From: Phaseolus vulgaris
Taxonomy: Eukaryota > Streptophyta > Magnoliopsida > Fabales > Fabaceae
Length of the DNA: 64,000 bases
NCBI RefSeq assembly: GCF_000499845.2
Contig: NC_023758.2
Span: 11,443,927 to 11,507,926, forward strand
Direction of reading: 5' to 3'
This document shows, in pieces, positions 35,225 to 45,164 of this stretch; within the stretch, counting starts at the first letter, position 1; each line of letters opens with the position of its first letter. A model generated the notes under the pieces. That model did not search any database and was not told the DNA's origin. It saw only the letters and a list, made by a program, of their open reading frames with translations. Both the position numbers and the translations under genes were made by a program.

Positions 35225-35632
35225 CAGTGAAAAATTAAATCTGTTTATTCGCAAATGAATGTGTTTATTTTCTGCACTGATATGAATTGATGACTAAGAA
35301 AGAGAAATTCTGATCTTTGACTGCTTGACTGACTTAGTGGGCATTAACCTCTGTACCTTTGACGGTTTTGGTCATGGTTATGTAACCGATTTGATGGTTT
35401 GGGTGCTCAATAAGAGTTTGAGTGTATGCATCGTGACCCTAAATATTTGGTGCATATTTTCAAAGATTCTCTGCACAAATTCAGAGCATAAAATCTTCAT
35501 GCATATCCACTCATAACTGCCATATCAATCCATTTATTCTGCTATAAATCTGTGTGAATACTTGCTACCCACATTGGCCATTCTCTTTCTATTCTCACCA
35601 TTTGAAATCAAGAAAAGAATTCAGGTTCAAAC

Positions 35633-36775
35633 ATGGCTTCGTCTTCAAGACAAAAACAGAAAAGCAAGGGAAAGCAAACCACTTCTCAAGGAGTACTAGA
35701 AGGTTGGTTCGCTGGAAATGAAGAAGGCATCAATGCCTACATTCACGAGACAAGCAGGAAGCAGATCAACATACCCAAGGTGCTGGATTTCAACTGGCTG
35801 AAATCTGAAAAATTGGTAGAAACAAGGGCTGTGTTGAAGCACCAGAAACTGAAAAAGATGCTGGAATTAACGGGTAATGTTTATCCTGACTTGGTTAAAG
35901 TGTTTTATACTAACCTCACATTGGATGGGAAGAATGTTGTCTCTTATGTGAAAGGGACCAAGATGAAGATCACAAGTGAGGTGTGGAATTCTGTGACTGG
36001 AATAAAATATGCTGGACTGAAAGTAGGGAAGGGAAATACCAGTGGAATTTCAGAATTCAACAAGCTGCAATATTATAAGAGTTGCATGAGGAATCCTACA
36101 GAGAGTATAAACAGGTTCCATGCAGGGCATTTGAACCTCACTCCACGCCTAGTTGCATACATCATAGCATGGCAACTGATTCCAAGAGGGACAAACCATG
36201 CTGTCTTACATGAAGAGGATCTCATTCTCCTATATTGCATCATGAATCAGATTAAGGTAAACTGGGTGTTCATTGTCAATGAACACATGCTCAAGTAAAA
36301 AAGGTTGGCTGATTACAGATTTCCCTATGCTATTCTTGTTTCCAAATTAATTGATTACTTTGGTGTTGATGTTACAAATGAGAGAAATGACCCTATCAAA
36401 GCTGTAAGTGAGATTGATACTTCAACTCTCACCAAAATGGGTTTTCACAAAATTGAAAACAAGTGGGTGGTTCTCAAGGAGAAGGACCCTCAAGCAGAAC
36501 ATGAGGATGAAGCAGTTCCTATGGATGATGACTCACCTGCTGCCCAATCTGAACATGAGGAAGTTGCTGCAAATGCTATAGTTGCCTATCAAGGTCCATA
36601 ATACCGTGGAGAACCAATGTCTATGTTTGAGAGGCAAGTGCTGTATCGTCTTGATGTCATGTCTGCAGAACAAAGGGCACACTTTGAGACTACTCAAGCA
36701 AGGTTTCAACACCTTGATGATCAGATTGAAGGGGTTCAGGCACAGCTTGCAGAGCTTTACTACAAGGATCAGTAG
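35633..36775 (+). pseudogene. Third ORF of the plus-strand Copia element, two in-frame stops
   Basis: Homologous along its whole length to the intact 394-aa frame at 21823-23007: same Lys/Ser-rich N-terminus, VYPDLVKVFY segment, acidic linker and coiled-coil-like tail. In-frame stops at 36296-36298 and 36599-36601 split it; the frame itself does not shift and ends TAG 36773-36775. It lies about 400 bases after pol and 340 before the 3' LTR. Confidence 0.8.
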
Positions 36776-36916
36776 TTTTCTGCTTTTAATGCTTTCTTTA
36801 TCAGTTTTCAAGTTTCTGTAATGCTGAACAATTTGGTTTTTTGTTTCTGAACTATTATGATTATGGTTTCTGCTTTATATCCCTTTATTCCCTATGCTTA
36901 TATGCTATTTGATGAA

Positions 36917-36931
36917 TCCAAAGGGGGAGAA
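36917..36931 (+). promoter_or_regulatory. Upstream polypurine tract
   Basis: AAAGGGGGAGAAAAA about 190 bases before the 3' LTR. A matching CCCCCTTT tract occurs at about 21622-21632 in the minus-strand element. Multiple conserved polypurine tracts upstream of the 3' LTR are a reported Sirevirus trait. Confidence 0.6.
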
Positions 36932-37102
36932 AAATAGCTCACCATGCTAGGTGATGCTAGCTGAAACAGGGAGTTAATTCTGCTTTTTTAAACCAATTTT
37001 GCATGTTATGCAATGTTGTTTTTTTCTGGTTTAAAATCTGGTGCAGTGCAGGTACTTAAAGCAACAAAGCTATAAGGTTAGCTATGGGGATTTGTCTCCA
37101 TC

Positions 37103-37116
37103 AAACAGGGGGAGAT
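37103..37116 (+). promoter_or_regulatory. Polypurine tract next to the 3' LTR
   Basis: AAACAGGGGGAGAT immediately before TGTTGAAG of the 3' LTR; expected primer site for plus-strand DNA synthesis. Confidence 0.75.
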
Positions 37117-38929
37117 TGTTGAAGATGGTTGCTGCCCCTTCAAGATTGTGTTTGATGAAGACCTATATGTTGTGTTTGATGAAGACTTTTATGTATATTT
37201 CATGTATTTTTGCTTTGCTTTAAGTGTGTCTTAAATTAGTGCTTAGAGGTTGTCTAAGAGTTGGCTTTTTGCTGAGTAACTCACCTCATAACCACTGGCC
37301 ATGTGATAAGAACAAGCATAAGTTTTCTTAAACTGTTTTTCACATGTTTTACACAAAACCACGTTTACTGCATAAAAATAAATCTGTTCTTTTCTAAATA
37401 AATAGATTCATTTTTTCACTGATGCCTTGGCTAAAGTCTTGTAAAAATTAGTTTTTGTGCATCAGGTATTTTGACTAAGTCTTCTTCTTTTCAAAACGAC
37501 TGAGTTTTAAATTGTTAAACTTTCTCTGTTTTCGTTTTGAAAAATGAATCTGTTCATCTGTAAATGAATAGATTCTTTTTGTCTCTGGTGCCATGACAAG
37601 CTTAAACGTTTTTCAGTTTTATCTCTGCACCAGAATGGTTGACTAAGTCTCCTCACTTAACAAATTCTCTAACTGCTTTTGAAAATAAATCTGTTCATTT
37701 TATTTTCAATCTGTTCATTTTATAACAGCTCTAACTGTTTTTCAAAATTCTGTTATAAGTTGGCTTTCTATAAAATGCAAACTTATTTCTGGGTTTAATA
37801 ACAATTCATACATTTGCAAAAACAAGTTTTGACAGCAGAGAGTTAAATGTTTACAAAGGATTAGCATTTGTTCTTCAAAGATTTCGAAAATCACAAAGTG
37901 TTTGTTCTTGGTTTGGTTCAAAAGCGTGGTGTGAGGTGCAACTACTGTTCTAGCAATCTTGCCTATTGGTTTAAGGCAGATCTGTGTACCCTCAATCAGG
38001 TGTAGTCGTTTCACATCTCTTTCTTGTAATAGTTTGGTTGAACACTCTTCTTGATAGGTGTTCTTGAAGAGTGGGTGTGTGTGTATGCTGAAATAGGTTT
38101 TTTCAGCAAGAGTACCTAAGTTCTTGTAGGTTTCAAGAACAGTGGGAATTGTACTTGGTTGTACTGTGTGTTAGTGATTTCCACCTGTTGTTGGTGAAGA
38201 CTGGATGTAGCTCAGTTGAGTGAACCAGTATAATTGCTTGTGTTCATTCTCTCTCACTCTCTACAATTTCGTTTCTGTATAATTGATAAAACAGCAAAGA
38301 AATAAATCTGTTCAATTGAAAATAAATCTGTGCTTTCTGGGCACTGTGCATACTGTTCTTGATTTCTGAAAAAGGTGTTTGAATCTGATAAGAACATATA
38401 TAATCTGCTAAAAAAGCATTGGAACAGATTGACTGTGATAGGCTGCTCAAGAAACTTTCAATGCTATTAATTGAACCTTAAACAAATTGCTTAAAGTTGA
38501 AGCTTGCTGTTCTGTGATTCATTGTTCTTAATTTCTGGAAAATTGCTTGACATCAATAAGAACACTCATAGTCTGTTAAAAGCCACTGGAACAGCTTGTT
38601 TGCAAAGGTCACTCAATTAATTAGCATGCTATCAATTGAACCTTAATCACTTGCTTGAAATTGAAGCTTGCTGTTTTGTGTTTCACTGTTTTTCAAATCT
38701 GATATTTGTGTGTGTGCTGCTGGAAATTCTCACTGCATAATCTTGTGATTAACCTTGCTGAATTAAAAGCTTTTCAAACAAAAACAGTGCTGAAATAAAT
38801 CTGTTCATTTTCACATAAATCGATTTATTTTTTGTAAAACTGTGTTAAACACTGTTTCTGCGAGAAAGTTTTAAAAGGTCAATTCACACCCCCCCCCCCT
38901 CTTGAACTTTGGCACTATTAAACCCAACA
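37117..38929 (+). repeat. 3' LTR of the plus-strand Copia element
   Basis: 1,813 bp, TGTTGAAGATGG to CCCAACA. Compared with the 5' LTR it has about 22 substitutions and a longer C run near 38888-38900. Confidence 0.92.
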
Positions 38930-39758
38930 GAGTTCTGTCACGGTTTTTCTTTCTAAGAAACCTGTTGAATTTTCTAGTGAGCTGACTCAATGTCTCATCA
39001 TGTTCAGGATTCCCTTCTTCTTCACTTGTATCATGTTCCATGGTAGTTTTCAAGGCAATTCCTTTGGCTTTCTTCTCCACAGTTTCTTGTTCTTTCAATC
39101 TTTTCAGCTCTATTTCATGCTCCATCAACTTTCCAAAAAGTGCAGCAGTGGACATCTTGGATAAATCTCTGGATTTTGAGATTGTTGTTACCTTAGGCTG
39201 CCAGCTCCTATCAAGGCATTTCAGCACCTTTATGTTGAGCTCTTCCTTGTCAAAGACTTTACCAAGGCCAGTGAGGTGATTTACAATATGTGTAAATCGT
39301 TTCTGCACATCTACAATACTTTCTTCTGATTGCATTCTGAACAGTTCGTATTCCTGAATTAGTGAGTGCTTCCTTGCCCGTTTCACATCATCAATCCCTT
39401 CATGAGTTACCTCTAGTACCTCCCACATCTCCTTAGCTGAGTTGCATTGAGAGACTCTAAAGAACTCATCCATATTCAGTGAAGAGGTGATGATATTCTT
39501 GGCTAAGGAGTCATATTGGGCCTTCTTCTTCTCTGTTTCACTCCATTCAGACCAAGGCTTCTTTATTGTTTCTTCTTTGACAACCTGCATAGGTATGAAA
39601 GGTCCACTGACCACTGCATCCCAGATCCCCATGTCAATAGACTCCATAAAGATCTTCATCCTGATTTTCCAGAAAGCATAGTTAACACCACCAAACATAG
39701 GAGGTCTATTAATAGACGCACCTTCAGGTATCGGAGCAAGGAAGCAAAAACTTGACAC

Positions 39759-40440
39759 TGTAGGGGATCACTATTTATAGCCTTTGAGGGGCTCAGGAGA
39801 CAAATCATCACTTTCATCTCAACCGTTGGATCCCCTTCAATCCAATGGTCCTCGTCAGTTCGCACCTAAAAAGCGATTCATTAATGCGCGTCACGTCACG
39901 CTTTTGGCACCACCAACATCACGTCCAACCTCGGGAAGCCCAACCATCATAATGGTCTCGGACAAAGACTCTTCAAATTAAATATCCTCGAAGTTGGGGG
40001 GCAAGTGTACCGGTGGAGTTCGTACGACCGAAACCATGACTTGGCAAGTTGACCAGTACTTTAAGGACCATTACGCCTAAGCAGAATTAGTAAGGCTAAT
40101 CAACAATCAAGAGCTAGGTAATGCACTTCTGAACATAACCCAACTCCCTAATCCGGCCCAATAAGGAAGGGCCCAAAAAATAATAAAAATAGCACAGATT
40201 CCAAGAATCAAGGACGTCATTACACAGTGCTCAGGGTACCAAGTGCTAAATACTAAATACTGACTTGAGCATCGAAGTGTCTTTTGCAAGTATCATCCGA
40301 GCATGGACTTTGTAGAGCCGAGAAGTGGAGCAATAAAAGGGGAGGAAGGAGTTCGTTTGGAGAACAATGAAGGAAGAGTTGACCGACCGACCGAGAAGGA
40401 GTTCCAATAGTTCTTTTGGTTTCAATCCCGTTCGAGAACA
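39759..40440 (+). mobile_element. Ty3-like 3' end: internal piece, polypurine tract and LTR
   Basis: GAAGTTGGGGGGCAAG (39990-40005) looks like a polypurine tract, followed by a 435-bp segment from TGTACCGGTGG (40006) to CGAGAACA (40440) with proper TG...CA ends. Internal phrases such as TTGAGCATCGAAGTGTCTTTTGCAAG and GGTTTCAATCCCGTTC resemble LTRs of plant Ty3/Gypsy elements. The 5' remainder of this element and a target duplication are absent. Its left edge meets the truncated gag of the old Copia element at about 39758, suggesting a deletion or recombination junction. No coding domain remains. Confidence 0.55.
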
Positions 40441-42080
40441 ATAATTATAAAAAATAGAATATAATTCAATTTTGTTTTGAAAAATGATTAAGTTGATAAT
40501 CTAGTATGTTAATTTATGTGATTTTAGTCAATATGAAAAAAAAATAACACTTGAATTAAAATTATAGTATTGCTGGTCCTAAATTAAAAAATTACAATGT
40601 TTATTTATTTTGAACTTTGATAGTTCACATATAAGAAAATTTCATGAAAAACAATTACTCAGTTAAAGGTCTTAATAGTTTATAGATCGAAGAGCTAATT
40701 TAAAAGAAAACAAAAAGAACCAATAAAAGGAAATAAAACAAGAGGACAAAAAAATCATGTCCCATGCGTTCTTGTTGTCACTTGATAAATTACTTACAGA
40801 TAATTGCTTCCTAACGTAATTATATTTTATGAGTGTTGTTTCCTCTAAATATTGTACTTCACACAAATTAGTTCGTACTTTGTAGTACTTCTTGTCATTG
40901 ACATTATCTCTTCTTTCGCGTATTTCGCCAGTGTATACTTTTTATTATATTTTTTTCTTCATACAGCAATAATATACTAGTAACCTTGCAATTTTTTTAT
41001 TTGTGGAATTACTGGTTCCTAACTTTTGTTAAATATATAATTACAACAAATCGAGCCACAGAAATTGACCAAACATTTTCTTTGGTTTAGGATACATTTT
41101 TTGTTGACATTTATCATTTGGAAAGCAATGTTTCTTCTTCCGTTTAAGCAACAATACTTAATTTATTTACAAGTATAGTAAAGAAATAAATAAAATATAT
41201 TTAAGAGCTGTTAATGGCATGGGAAAGGCATGGGAAACGTACTTTTGTCGAAAACAAAAATAGGATTACACCCGAGTTAAAGATATTAAAGAAAAATTAA
41301 ATAAAGATAATTACATATATAGAAAATCTCATGAAATTAGTATGGGATAATCCGATTATGATTTTGATTGAGTTTAGAGATACTCTTTAGGAGGTAATTC
41401 TCCTTTCAGATTTTTTTTATCAGAAAAAATGAAATAAATTATCAGACATTTCAAGAATATTTCAATCTTTATAAAAAATAAAAATTCTCCTTTTTAAATT
41501 CTCCTTTTTGATACAAAGGATTGTGGTGAACATATAAGAATTTTATCGGGTGACAAAAACTATTATATATTTATGCAGAATCTGATCTGATATGGCTAAT
41601 GTTGACATATTTCTAAAGATTTTCAGAGGTGAATTGAGATGGATTATGCAAGATGAAACGTTTTTATTGGGAAGTTTTTAGCTATGTAGGAGTAACATGT
41701 TAGTTTATATTTGAATGAAATATGATGAATCTCTATATCAAGGTGAATTGAATTTGCCTAATGGCCTTTAAAGGCGTAATTTGTTTAGACCAATTCTCAT
41801 GATTTGGACAGTATGCAACACATATGGTGTTAAACTTTTTATATTCAAAATAAACTGCAGTTGTACACATTAATAAGTAAGAAATAAAAATTTCAATGTA
41901 AGTATATATATATATGTTATATATTCTCTTCATTATTATATTGAGTATTACGGCTATGCACCTCTTGGATTGCAAAAGTCAACTCATATGCTACTATATA
42001 TATATAACCTACTTAAACCAAATGTGTGAAGCAAATAGTGAGGAATTCTGCAGATTCAATCATCTGAGGGCATTGCAAGC
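40441..42080. other. AT-rich intergenic region and promoter of the first small secreted gene
   Basis: No coding sequence seen. TATATATATATA at about 41994-42006 is a good TATA box, 75-85 bases upstream of the ATG at 42081. Confidence 0.5.
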
Positions 42081-42284
42081 ATGGCTTCACAAGTGAAATT
42101 CTCATTCTTCATAGCCCTTTTCATTGTTTTGGTTGCAGTTGTAGCTGCTCATGAGGGTCATCATCACATGGCTCCTGCAGAACCACCTTCTAGTCATGCA
42201 AGTAGCCTCAACAACCACCATGCAGCGGTGGCCGGAATCTTTCCCCTTCTGCTTGCTCTTCTCATTGCCAGAGAGAGGCTTTGA
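42081..42284 (+). CDS. Arabinogalactan-peptide-like small secreted protein (67 aa)
   Basis: A single exon. Residues 1-23 (MASQVKFSFFIALFIVLVAVVAA) form a clear signal peptide. The short mature part begins with a His-rich stretch (HEGHHHMAPAEPPSSHASS) with Ala-Pro and Pro-Pro pairs suitable for hydroxylation and glycosylation. The last about 20 residues are hydrophobic (AAVAGIFPLLLALLIARERL) like a GPI-anchor signal. This layout is that of plant AG peptides, which sit at the plasma membrane or wall. It is paralogous to 44931-45164 (same MAS-x2-KFS start and A-[RK]-E-R-hydrophobic end). The His cluster could bind metal, but that is speculation. Confidence 0.72.
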   Translation: MASQVKFSFFIALFIVLVAVVAAHEGHHHMAPAEPPSSHASSLNNHHAAVAGIFPLLLALLIARERL

Positions 42285-44930
42285 AAGCTTTCAGTGTTTG
42301 TCTTGACACAGCTCCTTGTTTTGTTTGTCCTTGTTGATTTTATTTGGACATATTCACATTTTCTGCTTCTTTCTCTTGTGTGCTCATCATTTCAATAAGC
42401 TGTGTTATGATCTTATAATACACACGCGTTGTTTTTTATAGTTCATATGAGAATATAGTGATTATGATTTTTTTGTATCAATAAATATGCTTAATATATA
42501 TAGAGATGGAACTATTTATGTTTTTGTATATTAGTTTTCCTCCCATTTTGCACAATTAAGACTATTTAAAGGAAAATTATCTTTTTTGTTAACATCCAAT
42601 AATCACTTGACAACTTGATTTTAAAAATAATGTGTGACCATTAAAAATAAGTAATTTTTATAATAGTAAAGAAAAAGAGAAATAAAGGTAAAATAATAGG
42701 TATAAAGTGAGGGTAAAAATTAAAAATATGCCTAGATATCAAAATACCATTCCTCTTTTATAAACTTAGATTCCCATCTATAACTTTTTTTTAATCTAAA
42801 GAAGAAATAATGAAAAAAAATATATAATAGAAATGTGTAAAAAGAGAAAGAAAATAGAAATTTAGGAAAATGTTTAGTTATTTAAGAGAAATACTTAAGA
42901 AAATAAAGTGATGAAAATATACAAGAGTATTTGATTTGTTGGAAATGGAAATAGTAAATTGGTTAATACAATTAATGTCAATGTGAACACATTTCCACTC
43001 TTCTAGAGAGATTGTTAGTGTTGATGAGATGAAATAGAAACTTTCCACATGTTGGACATTTTTAATGAACAAAAGGGGCAATTGCAATGGTGGGTTCTAA
43101 TTTTGGAGAAAAGAATAACATAAATTAGAACTTTGATGCATTTTCTTTTGTGTGTAAAATTGGACAATTTGAAAGCCACGGTGTCAATAGTATACCAAGT
43201 TATAGTGAGAAATACAAAAATGAATAAACAATTTATTGGGTTTTGATAAAGTCAAGGATTAAAATATTGGGCATACAATTCCTTGAAAATAACTTAATTT
43301 CAATTTACTTATATTAATGATTACCCCCCTTAAAAAATATATTATATTCGTCCTTCAATTTTTCTATAATCAATCTAAAACGGTTGAAATATCAAGGCAA
43401 AGTTCAACCATAACTTTTTACCAATATTTATAAGTTAAAAGCATTTCTTACTCTTAAAAGACAAAACATAATTTATATAGACTTGTGAGAGTTGATTATA
43501 TCACCTTTCGTAGATTAATATACTTGTAGATTGAGTTGGATTAATTTCAGACTTTTTTTTCACCTTAATAATTTTTTTTAACATCTCCATTCATTTTTTT
43601 AATATATTTTTTACATTTATTTATTAGGTAAATATTCTTATTTTTGCGAAAAGAACATGCTAAGCTCTAAGTCACATCTTCTGAAATATCCACAATATAA
43701 AAAAACAAAAGTTGCATAGTTATTATAAATAAACAAATATATTTATTTTAATATTATTTGAAAATATCTTACTAATTTATTTTAATTTCAAATTATTCTT
43801 GCTAATTTTTAAATCATTTCTTCTTTCTCTCTTTCGTCTCTCACTCAGGCCTTCTTGCGTGGCTCTTTCTCTCACTAATTAGCTACTCATCCCTTAGTTC
43901 AACAAATTCTCCTCTTACATTTTTTTGAATATGAAATAAAGTTGCAAAACTTTTGACGGGAATAAATATTAAATTTAACTAGAATGTTCAAAAATTATTT
44001 TAAAGTATTTTGCAATAACTATTTTGAAAAAGGGCGAGTGACTAAGGAAGGAAGTGAGCAACGAAACCACAAAGGATGAGTGACAAATGAAAGAAGGTGA
44101 ATAGAAAACTGTTCCCAAAAACCTTTGAAATTGAAAATAAATTAGAAGGGTATTTAAGAGAAATTATTCTATTTAGACTAAAATTTTAATATTCTTTACT
44201 AGTAATAAATTATTTTTATAGCAATTATTAAATATATAAGGGAAAAGTTATAAAAAGAAAAAACTAACTTGAGACTTTAAATGTGTAAAAGAAATCAGTT
44301 ATAAATCTTTCTTAAGCATCTTTCTATTAATAACCTTTGTGTTGCATCTCTTTTAATTATATTATTAGAGTGAATGTTTATAATTTTCTTGCAACTAATC
44401 TTTTGAGATAATGATTAACTATCTTTAGGGGGACTTTTCTCTTAGAGTCATATTTTTGTTTAACTAAATAAAAACATCACTTAAAGATATTGAGATCATA
44501 TACTATTTTAAGGGACATGAAATGTTATTAAGACACATTTAGTATTTAGTTTTTTTCTATTAAGAATTTATTTCAACTCATTAATTTTTAAAAGATTAGT
44601 TTATTTCGTATACAGTAAAAATCAAACATAAACTTTCTGGTAACATATGCATGCATATGATTTATATAATACTTAGTTTATATAATGACAAGCATGCAGT
44701 GCATTACGATTAAAACAAAGCACCCTTTTGCTGAATTCATTTTATTCATCGATCATATATTTTTCCATTCAAACAACAAACAACATTCAGGAGCCAAATC
44801 CGAGAACACCATTGTGCACAACCATCTGGCCTAAGCAGTGCAACCTCAACTTTGTTCACTATTTATATTCAAAACAGCATAAAAAATCTCCAACTCCAAG
44901 TGCAATAATCAGCAAAAGGGTACCTCAGAT
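42285..44930. other. Intergenic region between the two small secreted genes
   Basis: Very AT-rich; no gene or bordered repeat recognised. A CTATTTATATTC motif at about 44859-44870, about 60-70 bases before the ATG at 44931, is the likely TATA box of the next gene. Confidence 0.5.
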
Positions 44931-45164
44931 ATGGCTTCATCACTCAAATTCTCTATGTTCTCAGCTTGTGTTTTGGTTTTGTGTGTGGTGGTTGCAGCTC
45001 AATATGGAGATAGTGGTGGATCCAGCTATGGCTCTGACATGCCCAACATGGTTATGGGTCCTGCACCAACCAGTGCTTCTCCAAGAACCCTAACTTACCC
45101 TGCAATCTTAACTATTATCCTTCCCTGTGTGCTTACCTTTCTTGCAGCTAAGGAGAGAATTTAA
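44931..45164 (+). CDS. Arabinogalactan-peptide-like small secreted protein, paralogue (77 aa)
   Basis: A single exon with a signal peptide at residues 1-23 (MASSLKFSMFSACVLVLCVVVAA). The short mature part is Gly/Ser-rich (QYGDSGGSSYGSDMPN) with an Ala-Pro-Thr-Ser-Ala-Ser-Pro stretch. The hydrophobic tail (YPAILTIILPCVLTFLAAKERI) is consistent with a GPI signal. An in-frame ATAAA polyadenylation-like motif follows directly after the stop (45163-45167). The shared ends with 42081-42284 and the same orientation 2.6 kb away point to an old tandem duplication; the middle has diverged (His-rich against Gly/Ser-rich). Confidence 0.72.
   Translation: MASSLKFSMFSACVLVLCVVVAAQYGDSGGSSYGSDMPNMVMGPAPTSASPRTLTYPAILTIILPCVLTFLAAKERI

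Larger units (their letters stand above)
28573..38929 (+). mobile_element. Full-length young Sirevirus-type Copia element (10,357 bp)
   Basis: Complete organisation: 5' LTR 28573-30379, primer-binding site from 30382, gag 30430-32094, pol to 35224, third ORF 35633-36775, two polypurine tracts, 3' LTR 37117-38929. It is flanked by the 5-bp duplication gagtt (28568-28572 and 38930-38934). The two LTRs differ at about 22 substitutions by eye plus one C-run indel (about 1.2 %). Element length, order of domains, a third ORF and duplicate polypurine tracts fit the Sirevirus lineage of Ty1/Copia. Gag, pol and the third ORF each carry in-frame stops, so this copy is not expected to act on its own. 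Confidence 0.92.
19275..39758 (-). mobile_element. Old Sirevirus-type Copia element (minus strand), repeatedly interrupted
   Basis: In its own orientation the element runs from about 39758 (gag start) to 19275 (end of the 3' LTR). The order is gag, protease, integrase, reverse transcriptase, RNase H, third ORF, polypurine tract, 3' LTR. Three later insertions split it: a full-length plus-strand Copia (28573-38929) and a solo LTR (27443-28481) in gag, and a solo LTR (19951-20649) in the 3' LTR. Removing them restores continuity of sequence at each point. The 5' LTR and leader are missing: homology stops at about 39758, next to Ty3-like DNA. Pol is broken by several frameshifts and stops, so the element is dead except possibly for its third ORF. 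Confidence 0.85.
26682..39758 (-). pseudogene. Gag of the minus-strand Copia element, in three pieces
   Basis: Pieces: 38935-39758 (N-terminal, INRPPMFGGVNYAFWKIRM and the DUF4219/UBN2-like region), 28482-28572 (basic linker and first half of a CCHC knuckle, CFGCGKPGH) and 26682-27442 (acidic region, coiled-coil-like segment, second knuckle CFYCMKSGHISRTC). The breaks are exactly the insertion points of the full-length Copia (duplication gagtt) and the solo LTR (duplication cttta). The position equivalent to the ATG of the plus-strand copy reads GTG here (39756-39758), and homology ends there. Confidence 0.82.

Noticed and set aside
29198..38014. Pair of 90-codon frames at 29198-29470 and 37742-38014
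   Set aside because: They are the same position in the two LTRs of one element; duplication comes from the LTR, not from gene conservation.
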